Assembly: GCF_023973825.1 (NCBI RefSeq)
Contig: NC_090122.1
Location: forward strand, 1,172,130 to 1,236,129
Source: Plasmodium brasilianum
Taxonomy: Eukaryota; Apicomplexa; Aconoidasida; Haemosporida; Plasmodiidae
Direction of reading: 5' to 3'
DNA length: 64,000 bases
Of the stretch, positions 50,485 through 61,713 are shown one piece after another. Made by a program: the position numbers and the translations under genes. Every line of letters starts with the position of its first letter. Within the stretch, counting starts at the first letter, position 1. The notes below the pieces were generated by a model. The model ran no database searches. It saw only the letters and a list, made by a program, of their open reading frames with translations, and was not told the DNA's origin.

Positions 50485-52031
50485 CACTTTTCTACGTAAT
50501 AATTCAAAAAGTATATCTGTTATCTTTACCCTTTGTTATTTATTTTAATTATGTTGTATATGTACATATATGCCCTTATATGTAATTACATATATATTTA
50601 CTAACTAATGTGTGTACACATGTTAAACATAAAAAAATATTATTCGTACACGGATAGATTTGTTTAATTTAACATTATCCATGCAAACACATGTATACGT
50701 GTGTACTTATATGTACATACAAATATATTCTTATGGATATATATTTATTTGTGTTCATAACTGTATGTAATAATGCAAAACTTTTCAGAAGAGCAATTTC
50801 AGTGAAAGGCAAGATCAACAACACGTAGTACTATTTGAACTTTTTCCTTTTATTAACAGTGCATTGCAGTGTATCCTAAGCATACTATTACATTTTTATT
50901 TTTCTTTTTGCCGTACGAGGATAACCAAAAATTATGAGGATAACCAAAAATAGTTTAACTTATTTTAATTTTTTTATTTATACATTTATTTTAATTAATA
51001 CATTTATTTATTTATTTATTTGTGTTATTTTAATTAATTAATTACTTTATTTATTTATATATTTATTTATTGTATTTTAATTAATTTATTTATTTTATTT
51101 TTTTTTTTTAAAGTGGAACAAATATATTATTAATGTAGTACTGCCTCATCGATATGTTTTACTCAAATTATTTACTCGGCTTTATTTAAAAAAAAAAAGG
51201 AAAAAAAAAAAAAAATGAACCGTTTTCATAAATGGCATACATATCGGGTTGGACATCAAATATAGTTCTTCATAAATAATGAGGAAGCCTTCTTTTTCAA
51301 AACGATTTAAAATTCATTCAACTGGTGTATATATATAATTTAAGAATATTTTTATTTTTAAATTATGAATATATCCTAATTTTAATATAATAAAAAAAAA
51401 AAGAAAAAAAAGAAAGGTACTTTTTAAAATTTCCACCTAAAATTATCAGCTTCTTTTAAACATTTTTTTTTTTGTTTAACAAATAATTCCTATATCAAGA
51501 AAAAATTTATGCCACCTTTTATTTGCATTTTACGCCATTCGAGCTTCATTTATTACTACTGCTACTGCTATTACTACTAGTACAGCAACAACTACTACTG
51601 TTACTACTATTATTTCTTTTTTTTTCTTTTTTGTTATGTTAAATGCTTACCAATGTAATAGCTACGAAGTTTGAAAAGAGTGCTTCCAGCAGGTTAATAG
51701 AAAAAAAAAGAGAAGAAAAAAGATGAATGGGTAAACGTACACAGCCTATTTACACATACATGCATATACACACATATATACCCACGTACACACTACTTAT
51801 GCACCTACATATATACCCCCCTTTATGACAATCTTTTACTTACCAAAAGCAATTAAGATATACCATACTGCAGAAAAGACGCAAAAAGTACAAACATACG
51901 TCCAAAAAAGAGGTAATAAAAAGAGAATACACACAAACATGCACATGAACATACATGCGTGTAAACATACGTGCGCAGTGAAAAGGAAACAACATTGATG
52001 TAATGAAGGTTCTAATATTTAAACAGACAAA

Positions 52032-53429
52032 ATGAAATTAAAACTTATGCTTGAATGGTGTACAGTGGTAGCAATTAAAATTGTAATTGCGTCATTTTAT
52101 TTCTCTGGTGTGGATATTAAAAATATGAAAGGGAAATACAAAGAGATTGAAAACATAAATAAAAAGGAGAATGTAATAAAGGAAATATTTTTGAATGAAT
52201 TAAAGAAATTAAATTATATGAATAACAATGTTATAGCATTAAGTACATCAAGACATCATTTTAATTATAGGCATACGTGTAACTTATTGATTGCATATAA
52301 ATACCTAAAAGATATAGGTGATATTATTGATACAAATATATTACTTATGATCCCATTTGATCAAGCTTGTAATTGTAGGAATATTATAGAAGGCACAATT
52401 TTTAAAGAATATGAAATATTTCCAAGTGAAAATTACGATATACATGTAAGAGATAATTTATATACAAATTTAAATATTGATTATAAAAATGATAATGTTA
52501 AGGATGAACAAATCAGAAGAGTTATTAGACATAGATATGATGCATTTAGTCCTAAAAAAAATAGACTACAAACGAATGGAAATAAACAAAAAAACTTATT
52601 CATATACATGACAGGTCATGGTGGTGTAAACTTTTTAAAAATTCAAGAATTTAATATTATGAGTTCCTTTGAATTTAAATTATATATACAAGAACTACTT
52701 ATAAAAAATTTATACAAATATATCTTTGTGATCATTGATACATGTCAAGGATATAGTTTTTATGATGATATATTACATTTTATAAATAAATATACTATTA
52801 AAAATGTCTTTTTATTATCTTCATCTAATAGAAATGAAAATAGCTACAGTCTCTTTTCAAGTAAATTTTTAAGTGTATCAACAGTTGATAGATTTACTTA
52901 TCATTTTTTTAATTATTTAGAAAATATTTATAGAATATATCCTGACGAACCACATAAAAATGCAAAATCTTTTTCCATGTTTAATATTTTGAATTATTTA
53001 AAAACACAACATTTAATATCACAAGCAACAATAAATAATTCCAAATTTAACTCATCCACATTTTTACATGATAAAAACATCCTTTTTTTTAATTCCAATT
53101 TGTTACCTATAAATAAGGATGATATGAACAAATCAACATATAACCAAAATGACAAGGACAGAAGAGATGACTCGTTTAATTCGAGAAAAACGTGTTTAGG
53201 TTATTTAACTTTATGTGGTCATATAAAAAGTCAAATATATGCAAATATGGCAAATCTATATGAAGATAGAAGCTATTACAGCAATAATATGGGGGTTTAC
53301 CTGAAAGAAGAGTCCTATTTTACGGATTATTGTTTTACTTCCATTCACGTGAATGTAAACTATATGCTGAAAGTTTTAGTTTTTTTATTTTTCCTTTTCT
53401 TTTTTCTGCTCATTTTTTTGTTTAAGTGA
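52032..53429 (+). CDS. GPI8: GPI-anchor transamidase catalytic subunit (GPI8/PIG-K)
   Basis: A C13-family cysteine peptidase that cleaves the C-terminal signal of proteins in the ER and attaches a preformed GPI anchor; essential for GPI-anchored merozoite and sporozoite surface proteins. 465 residues, one exon. It starts with a hydrophobic signal sequence (residues about 8-26). Family motifs: NVIALSTSRHHFNYRH, NILLMIPFDQACNCRN, FIYMTGHGGVNFLK with catalytic His196, and FVIIDTCQGYSFYD with catalytic Cys238. The 42-residue His-Cys spacing equals that of the human enzyme as I recall it. A membrane anchor closes the protein (VLVFLFFLFFFLLIFLF, last 20 residues), so the catalytic domain faces the ER lumen. 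A small Asn/Asp-rich insert lies at about 53105-53180. It diverges from NOT2 by 3.5 kb. Confidence 0.95.
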   Translation: MKLKLMLEWCTVVAIKIVIASFYFSGVDIKNMKGKYKEIENINKKENVIKEIFLNELKKLNYMNNNVIALSTSRHHFNYRHTCNLLIAYKYLKDIGDIIDTNILLMIPFDQACNCRNIIEGTIFKEYEIFPSENYDIHVRDNLYTNLNIDYKNDNVKDEQIRRVIRHRYDAFSPKKNRLQTNGNKQKNLFIYMTGHGGVNFLKIQEFNIMSSFEFKLYIQELLIKNLYKYIFVIIDTCQGYSFYDDILHFINKYTIKNVFLLSSSNRNENSYSLFSSKFLSVSTVDRFTYHFFNYLENIYRIYPDEPHKNAKSFSMFNILNYLKTQHLISQATINNSKFNSSTFLHDKNILFFNSNLLPINKDDMNKSTYNQNDKDRRDDSFNSRKTCLGYLTLCGHIKSQIYANMANLYEDRSYYSNNMGVYLKEESYFTDYCFTSIHVNVNYMLKVLVFLFFLFFFLLIFLFK

Positions 53430-54516
53430 TGCGCCATGGGTGATGCTACTTTCTAACGCTTCAATGTTATTATGTTATTTTATCATTTCGTCATTTTATC
53501 ATTTCGTCATTTCATTATTTCGGCATTTTATCATTTCGTCATTTTATCATTTCGTCATTTCATTATTTCGGCATTTTATCATTTCGGCATTTTATCATTT
53601 CGGCATTTTATCATTTCGGCATTTTATCATTTCGTCATTTCATTATTTTATTATTTTATTATTTTTGTAAAATTAACTTACTTTTCTGGAAATGACAGCA
53701 TTATTTTTTTTTTAGTTTCAAAATAGAGCAACCATTGACGTTTTGCAGGTCATGTAATTTAAAAAAAAAAAAAAAATTAAGCTAAATTCGTAAATGGTTC
53801 ATTACATATTTATACATGTGTGCAAATATGTTCAAAAAGAATACGATATACGTTCCGTTCGCAATTGGTTTGGTGCGGGGGGGGGGAGGGAAGGTAAGAC
53901 ACTGAAACGGATAAAAGATAAAAAAATAATATAGTGTAACATAATTGTGATACTAAAAAAAAAAACTAATGTATTTAACAAAACTGAAAGGAGAAAAATG
54001 AAAAGGATTATGAAAAGAATATTTCTTGAGGTTAAAAAAAAAATATTATGTTAGAGGGCAAATATATGCAGCCATTTTATTGAATAAAAAACAGAAGAAT
54101 GAAGAATACTTTTCCATATTAAAGAGATTATTTGATTATTTTTAGATTACGAATACTCTTTTTTTCCAAAAGAAATTCATATTTTAAAAAAAGTAAAGTG
54201 TCTTCTTTTAAAGTATTATCATTTTGCCCACACTACACATACACAAAATGGAAAGAAAAAATAAAAAAAAAAAATATAAAAATATAAAAAAATAAAATAC
54301 AAAGGTTTGTTTAAATGAATATACGGTAATGCATTAAAATGTTGAACGTATGAATTTTGTGTATTTCAAAAAAATTGCTTATAACATTTGGTTTTCCTAT
54401 TAGAAAGGTGTATGACACCACTAAAATTACATTGCTTTTTTTTTTTTTTTACAAAAAAAAAATGGAAAAAATTAATGATAAAATGATAGGATTAAAATAT
54501 GTTTACTGCTAGTACT
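53430..54516. other. Spacer downstream of GPI8
   Basis: About 1.1 kb with the GPI8 3' UTR, a 15/30-bp minisatellite immediately after the stop, A-rich tracts and a 10-G run at about 53879-53886 flanked by G-rich sequence. No gene recognised. Confidence 0.5.
53475..53655. repeat. 15/16-bp minisatellite TTTATCATTTCG(T/G)CA in the GPI8 3' UTR
   Basis: Eleven or so copies, with GTCA and GGCA variants and ATTTCATTATTTCGGCA alternates. Begins about 45 bp after the GPI8 stop. Confidence 0.9.
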
Positions 54517-55443
54517 TTATGAGAGGCGCACTTTGCATAATATGTTCCTCTTTTTTGACAACTCCAAAAGAGGAATAACCGAATTAACAGTTTCCAAGAG
54601 TTCATTATTCTGGTTGTTTAGCATTTTTTTATCTTTTTTATTAAATTTCAGCTTATAACAGTTTATGGCATCGATGCATAGTATTGCCAGGGCTCAAAAA
54701 AAGATGCAGTATTTTCATTTTTTCCAAATTTTTTTTAAAGCATACATATAAATGTACGTATGTGGGTTTCTGGATATATGAGTTGTATGGGTGTATGGGT
54801 TATGGGTGTATGGGTTATGGGTGTATGGGTTATGGGTGTATGGGTTATGGGTGTATGGGTTATGGGTGTATGGGTGTATGGGTGTATGAGTATATATGTA
54901 TAAACGCATTAGCGTATTTTAATTTTTTTTCTTCTGAAGGTACATGGAATGTTTTTATATACAGAGATAAACAACAAACACCAAAAATTTTAATAGCAAT
55001 GCTTAAAACTTTAAAATATACATTTTTAAATATTATGAAAAAAGTGGAAGCTCCAAGAAAAAGCTGTAAAAGTTTTTATTGATTTTTTCTTTTTTTCGCG
55101 CTCTATTAATGTGTTAATGTGTCAATGTACCGATGTGCCAATATGCGAACGTGTTTATGTGTTATTTTATTTTTTTTTTTTTGTTCTTTTTTGTACATTT
55201 TTGCACATTTTTGCGCTCATGATTTTTATTTACCTTAACAAGACAGCATGAATAAATAAATTTTTTGGTTGTATTTAAGAAAAAATATTAACGCGTCAGT
55301 ACAAAAAAAAAAAAAAAAATATATAAAATTAAAGACAAAATATAATAAAAAAAATACACCTACTTTAATTTTAGTGTTTAGAAAAATTTACTATATTGAA
55401 GCAAAATTACCAAGTATCACCTTATGTTCATATATATGTACAC

Positions 55444-55496
<53 letters not shown>

Positions 55497-55663
55497 TATA
55501 TATATATACATATATGCGAATATATGTATGTGTTCGTAGGCGTGTGAGTAAAATTGAAAAGAAGGGAAAAAGGTGCCAATTTTAATAAACCTAAATACAT
55601 AAATCCTTTTAAGGATTTTGCCTGGTATGTGTTACTTTTTGTTATTTGCTGATACGTATCCAT
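54517..55663 (-). CDS. Tentative small membrane protein, exons partly resolved
   Basis: No database-type recognition. On the minus strand a classical acceptor (TTTTACAG, ending at 55064) opens an exon 55063-54982 coding for a hydrophobic stretch (LFLGASTFFIIFKNVYFKVL, then SIAIKIF). It ends at a phase-1 donor (G|GTGTTT) that joins in phase to 54692-54517: ALAILCIDAINCYKLKFNKK, a polar helix with NNQNNELLETVNSVIPLLEL, and a stop at 54519-54517. The intron 54693-54981 holds a 15-bp minisatellite. A coding-like stretch starting with ATG at 55663 (MDTYQQITKSNTYQAKSLKG) could be the first exon, but I could not find an in-phase link from it to 55063. A competing plus-strand reading exists: an exon 54940-55082 ending KVEAPRKSCKSFY-stop after an AG. 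Only one of the two is likely to be real. Confidence 0.35.
54786..54890. repeat. 15-bp minisatellite GGGTGTATGGGTTAT
   Basis: Six or seven copies, G-rich on the plus strand, inside the proposed intron 54693-54981. Confidence 0.9.
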
Positions 55664-57336
55664 TTTGTATTGCACTTTAGAATTTATTACAAAATAGTCT
55701 AAGTCAATTTATAATAAAGGAAATATATGTATAACGCGAATATATGCATAAATAGTACTATGAAAAAAAAAAAATAAAAAAAAAAGGACACATATATAAG
55801 TGGGATATGTATGTTCCAAATAACTTATATGTACACAGTATAAAAATGGCACACTGTATTGTTTTATAAATACTTTTCACTGTCAGAATATACACACATA
55901 ATATACGTGAGCATGTGTAAACAAGATTGGTGTGTGAACGCAAACATAAAAAAATATTTTCAGTTACACATTAGAAGCGGAAATATTCGTGCACTATTTT
56001 GAAATACAGTTAAATAATATTACTATTTTTAAAATTTTTTAAATATTTGTATTTTAATTGTATTTACCTGAAAATGTTATACGGTTATAAAAAAAAAAAA
56101 TTTTTATTAGTTATAAATTCAGTATTATTTATACTATTTACTGTATTTATTTTATTTACATCTTTTACATTATTCGCTTTATTCACACTGTTTACACGAT
56201 TTTCTCTTTATTTTTAAATGAATTAAAAGTAGTAAATACTCGTTCTTCAATTTTTCCTGCGATTTATTCGGCACAGACAATTTTCATAGCGCACACCATT
56301 GAAATAAAATTGCCATAGTGTTTTATGTTTATATACCATTCTGTAAAATTAAAAGGAAAATAGTAGTTCGCAAATTTTTTAAACAGAAGACAAACTACCA
56401 GTTATGTTAAAGTGATACATATTTTAGCAAAGTTAAAAATTTATGATAAATTAATGGTTTATTAATTTTCACCTAATCTCCTGTTATTTTTATCGTACAT
56501 TTTACTCCATTTTACTGCTTTTTACTGCATTTTGCTCCATTTTGCTGTTATTTAATTAGACGTGTAGCAAAACAACGAAGTAAAAATAATTAATGCCTTA
56601 ATTTATTTGGCACCATGTTTCGCAAAATCGCTTGTCTTTAATGAGTAACCGCTGCACCAACTTTTTGTTTTATCACATAGATATATTTGTATCTTGGGTG
56701 CGTGCCTACATGTACACAAATGCACTTTGCAACGCCGCACGCTACGTCTATACATTAATCAAAGCATGATGAAAATACATACGTTTTCAACATAATTTGT
56801 TTGTGGTTTTATTTGCGGTTTTATTTGCGGTTTTGTTTAAGGTTTTTATTTTTATTTCGGTGAAGTGTTCACATTAAATTTATTCATGTTTTTGAGTTTT
56901 TACAAAGGCTAAATTTTATTTGTTTATTTTTTTTTTTAACATAATGTATTCGCAGTGATCCTATTTGTATATCATCAGACAAATTAATTTACCCACCCGC
57001 ATATACTATCAAATGAACATACTTTCCTTAGTTTGCTTCTTTACATTGTTTTGTTTTATTTTTTATTTTCATTTTATTTTTATTTTCATTTTATTTTTAT
57101 TTGTTTTTTATTTTTATTTATTTATTTTATTTTTTTACGTGCTTATTAAGTCTCACTAATATACCATTATTTGATACTGTTTTAATTGAATTCTTTTTTC
57201 TTTTCTTTTTTTTTACTTTTGTTTTTCTTTTTTTTCTTCATATTTTATGCTTGTTAAACATTACATGTTTCTTTATGCCCAAATCGACTTGCCTACTTTG
57301 TTATAGTTTTCTTATAAAGTGAAATTTCCCAAGAAA
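55664..57336. other. Intergenic region upstream of the RNase-III-like gene
   Basis: About 1.7 kb, AT-rich with short T-rich low complexity near the downstream start (57050-57250). No gene recognised. The small ORFs here have no supporting features. Confidence 0.5.
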
Positions 57337-58477
57337 ATGGATATAAGACATGTAAAAGGTTGTGCATATTATGAAAGGGAAGATGAAATAGATTATAAAG
57401 ATGAAATTAAAGAGGTTACAGAAAATTTAATATATGAGAGAAAAAAGAATTTTCAAGAACAAGACAATTATTGTTACAACTCCGCAATAAGTATATGTCC
57501 GAACGTTTATTGTAATATTTACACAGATTTATATAACTGGTTTGGTTTTAAAAATTGTAGGAAAATAGACATTGAATCTTTGAATACCTGTTTTACAGAT
57601 ATAACAAATGGAGGTGTAGGTTATTATGAAAAGCTGATAGTATTAGGAGGAAGAGTTTTAGAATTATATAGTGAATTACATTTTTTTAATAAATATAATT
57701 ATGAAAAAGATGTAGAGATAGTTAATGATTTGAAAAATATTAAATCAATTAAAGAAGTTGTTTTTCATTATTTATATGTTCAAAAGAGAAAAAATCGTGT
57801 AATATATAAAAACAGTTTATATTTATTTGGTTATTCTTATCTGTATACACCATTATTTTTTAATAATAAAAATTCCATAATAAAATATGTTAAAGCATGT
57901 GTAGCATATGCAGTCAAATATAGTGGTTCAAATATTTTCTCGTGGATGCCTTCCTTAATTGAACATATACATCATGCACAAAAATTAAAGATTGCAGAAA
58001 TAGAACAGGAAAACGAGTTAATACAAGATTTACAGGAATATTTTGGGTACCAATTTGACTACATATTACCAAGAATAGCAGAATGTTTTAGTTATCACAA
58101 TATTTATATAACCAATTCCCACTTAACAGGACTACAAATAATTCGAATGTTTGCTAATGAGTATTTTTCCCTTTTGGCGGATGTAAGGAATTGGCCAAAT
58201 GACTGTTTATAAATTTGAGACTGCATGAGTTATGCTGTTTGTGTGGCGTGTACGTGCACGTAGATATGCATATTTGTATATATGTATATATAGTACATGT
58301 GTACATATTACATATATACATAGTACATGAATACATAGTAGATGTATAACATAGTACATGAATACATAATACATGTACATACGTAAACACACTTTTAAAT
58401 ATATATAAATGCACAATACACACACTAACCCTGCACTACGACGAACGTTTTTCCTCTATTCGTGGATTAAAAATGAG

Positions 58478-58509
<32 letters not shown>

Positions 58510-59983
58510 TTGTTGCTTACGTAGGACGTGAACATAAACGGAAAGGAAAAAGTAGTATGGGTGCGAGAGGAGACTGAAGCCTTTTTGAATTCCAAATGTA
58601 TTGAAATCTTTAGTGGATGCATGATATCATTGAACAAATATTTAAATGAGAAAAATGTACAAGTATCTAAGATAAGGAACATATTCGAAATGATATTATC
58701 ATCCTGTTGGGTTTTAGGAAATGAAAAGAAAAATAAAATATGGGTAAAGGCTTTAATACAAAGATTAAGACAAGTGCAGTTATTAACTCAAATAACTACT
58801 ATAGAAAAGTGGTCTTATAGTATAAAAAAATATAATGATATTAATATAAGTAATTTTGTAAAAGATATATACAACTTTAATAATATAAATGGAAGTATAT
58901 TATCACCTTTCCAGTTACAAAATATTAATGTTTATTTACCTCCAAAGGAGGTTATGTTAAAACAGATTCCTTATTATACTACTATTGCTGATAAATATAA
59001 AGATCGGTATCAGCAAGCAGATAATAACAAAGTGAAGGGAAAAAAAGACTGCCAACTTTATAATGCATTGAACAATATTTCGAAAAATATATATATGCAT
59101 TTCAAACCTAGGAAGCAGACAAATGTTCATTCAGCTAGTGTGAAAAAGCTAGTCTACACGAATAAGGAGGACCCATATGCAGGTTAGAAAGGAGGCAAGC
59201 ATTTCAGTGTGCATATGCATGTTGAGCAGTGCCATGTGTACGCGCACATGTACGTATATACATATGTTTATGTATATATATACGTATATGCATATATATA
59301 TATATATAGCTGCACACTACTAAGCGGGTGTGCGGATTTGCGAGAGGTTTCCGCTTACGATATCAACCAACAAGGTATTAAATTACAAATGTTTATTTAT
59401 TTGTCATTCCAACACAGATATGAATTATCACAAACTTAAAGCAAATCTTGAGGAAGATGAGTCTTCAAACGAAGGATATGATGATCTTGTGAACATGGAC
59501 GAGGAAGAAGTATTTTTTCCCAATAAAAAAATGAACATAATAAAATCAGAAAGAAATAAAAAAAATGGAATCCCTGTTAAAATAAAATATATTAGAGATG
59601 CAAACAATGATGAAAATTCTAAATATGTCATAGAGATACCAAAAAAAGACCTGACACAAAGAGGGAGTAAAAATCATGTAAAAGCTGGTAAGATATAAAA
59701 TAAAAAAATAGAAGTTTATGTGTAAATTTTAGTTAATAATGCATAAAAAAAGTATCTAAAATTTGGTGCAAAAAAAAAAAAAAAAAAAAAAAGAAAAAAG
59801 ATATGTCCACACTATTTCGTTGTTTTACGCGTGCATAAATTTAGATATATATATATATATATAAGAACATATGACGATGTTTTTTATGTTTTATTCTCAG
59901 TGCTTTGGGGAAACGGCAAAAAAGGCTTAGAAATTAAGCTACCGGCTGCAAGCAACTTTATATCACAGATGAAAATTAAATGA
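57337..59983 (+). CDS. Conserved Plasmodium protein with a possible degenerate RNase-III-like fold
   Basis: Exons 57337-58182, 58525-59182, 59418-59687 and 59901-59983 (phases 0, 1, 1) give 618 residues. The true ATG is at 57337 (MDIRHVKGCAYYERED); the frame also opens at a GTG upstream. I do not recognise the protein directly. Residues about 80-115 (CFTDITNG, YYEKLIVLGGRVLELYSELH) copy the spacing of the RNase III signature (NERLEFLGDAVLEL), but the catalytic Glu and Asp positions are Ile and Gly. A later segment (YVKACVAYAVKYSGS) sits where RNase III has its second acidic helix, again without the acids. Mitochondrial ribosomal proteins of the mL44/mL57 type have such dead RNase III folds, so an organellar ribosome role is possible but unproven. 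The C-terminal region (PVKIKYIRDANNDENSKYVI) is predicted beta/disordered. A possible extra exon of about 30 nt lies at 59342-59371. Confidence 0.75.
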
Positions 59984-60426
59984 AAAAAAGTCTACAAGTA
60001 AAATACAATTCTGATATAATATAGTTCAAAAAGTAAAATAAAATAAAAAAATTTTTTTTTTTTTTTTTTATATGTTAATTTAGTATTAAAAATTTAATCT
60101 TACATAACTTTTACCTTGTATCATAATGTATGTGTAGTCGTAGTTCATATATTAAATTATGTCAAGCATGTTTTGCTATTTTTTAGTAAATCTTGTACAT
60201 CGTGTTCATCATTTTTTTTTTTTGTTCATTTCGGAATATGACGCAGTTATATATTCACATATATATATATATATATGCATCCAAATACAGAGCTCAAAAG
60301 TTTTCTCATATTTTTTTGGAATACTACAACGTCATAATGATTTTTTTTCATTTATATAAAGTGAAAAATCAAAGCTAATAAACAGTGCTCCCTATAGGGA
60401 AATCTTTCAAAAAGGCATGAAAAAAA

Positions 60427-60611
60427 AATAAAATACAAACAAAACAAACAAAACAAACAAAGCAAACAAAACAAGCAAAACAAACAAAGCAAACAAAGCA
60501 AACAAAGCAAACAAAACAAACAAAGCAAACAAAACAAACAAAACAAACAAAACAAACAAAACAAACAAAACAAACAAAAAAAACAAAAAAAACAAAAAAA
60601 ACAAAACAAAA
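60427..60611. repeat. AAACAAAACAAACAAAGC-type repeat
   Basis: About 180 bp of imperfect AAAC/AAAG-C units. Strongly strand-asymmetric: only A, C and G, no T, on the plus strand. Confidence 0.88.
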
Positions 60612-61037
60612 ATAATGAATAGAAAAGTAATAAAAAGAAGTAATGAAAAATAAGTAAATGAAAAAAAAAAAAAAAATTAAATATTGTATAGTTCTAGGAC
60701 ATAAAATAATAAGAAGATACGTAAAAACGTAAAGCTAAAAAAAAGGAAAATTCAGGCAACCAATATTTTCATAAGAACGTTAAAAAAAAAAGGAAAAAAA
60801 AAAATAGGAAAAATCAAAATTAGCATATTATTAACCTGTTTGTTCGTAAAAAACAATATATGTATGTATATATGTATGTATATATGTATGTATTTATATG
60901 TATTGCAAAAACACAATAAAGGCACAACACTAAGATCAATGTTATAGGGTTAATATAACGTGAACAAAAAAAAAAAAAAATAATATAAAATATATACATT
61001 TTTATTTTATAAAAAAAAATGTAACATATGCATATAT

Positions 61038-61145
61038 ACATATATAAATATATACATATATACATATATACATATATAAATATATACATATATACATATA
61101 TACATATATACATATATACATATATACATATATACATATATATAT
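61038..61145. repeat. CATATATA microsatellite
   Basis: TACATATA units, about 13 copies, ending in pure TA. Intergenic. Confidence 0.88.
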
Positions 61146-61713
61146 ATATATATCTATATCTATGTATATATATAGATGTATAGATAGATATAGATATAGA
61201 TATACATGTACATAGAGAAATTTCAGAAATAAATACATTAGAAAAAGGGAGAAGTAAAATATTTCCAAATATGCCAAAATATAGCATTTACTGTAAAACG
61301 AAAAAAAAAAATATATTTATACATAACAATACATGTCAGTGGTAATTAAATTTGTTTGTTATAAAGAATAACATAAAACCTTTTCAAAAATCATATTTTG
61401 TAGAAAACTTTTTTGTATATAAAAAGAAAAAAAAAATAATAATAACATCAAAAATATAGTTGGAGAAAAAGCGAAAAGAAAACATAAATTTTATAGGATT
61501 AATACTACGAAGAAACAGGCAACACAAATATATATATATGCATTCATGTAAAATATAGAAATTGAGATAAACAAATATATAAAATTTAGGAGAGGAAGAA
61601 AATAAAAAACACAGTATAACGATATATAGTAAAATAAAGAGAAACAAATAGATATAAATCGTAACACAACGAAAAAGAGTAGAATAAAAAAAAATATAAA
61701 AAAGTACAAAAAA

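Larger units (their letters stand above)
48543..52031. other. Large divergent intergenic region between NOT2 and GPI8
   Basis: About 3.5 kb, the longest spacer in the window. It holds a 16-bp minisatellite (49190-49350), a 15-bp one (49895-49995), a 43-T run (50141-50183), another T-run near 50450-50480 and very AT-rich stretches (50940-51110). No coding sequence or RNA gene was recognised. Confidence 0.5.
59984..61713. other. Intergenic region upstream of spermidine synthase
   Basis: About 1.7 kb with A-rich tracts, the AAACAAAC repeat (60427-60611) and a TA-rich CATATATA repeat (61038-61145). The last 450 bp before the ATG is A-rich on the plus strand. No coding sequence was recognised. 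Confidence 0.5.

Noticed and set aside
50940..51110. Very AT-rich stretch as a centromere
   Set aside because: Plasmodium centromeres are kilobase-long and over about 95% AT. This stretch is short and flanked by ordinary promoter DNA.
57319..57336. Earlier start of the RNase-III-like gene
   Set aside because: It opens at GTG; the first ATG in frame is 57337.
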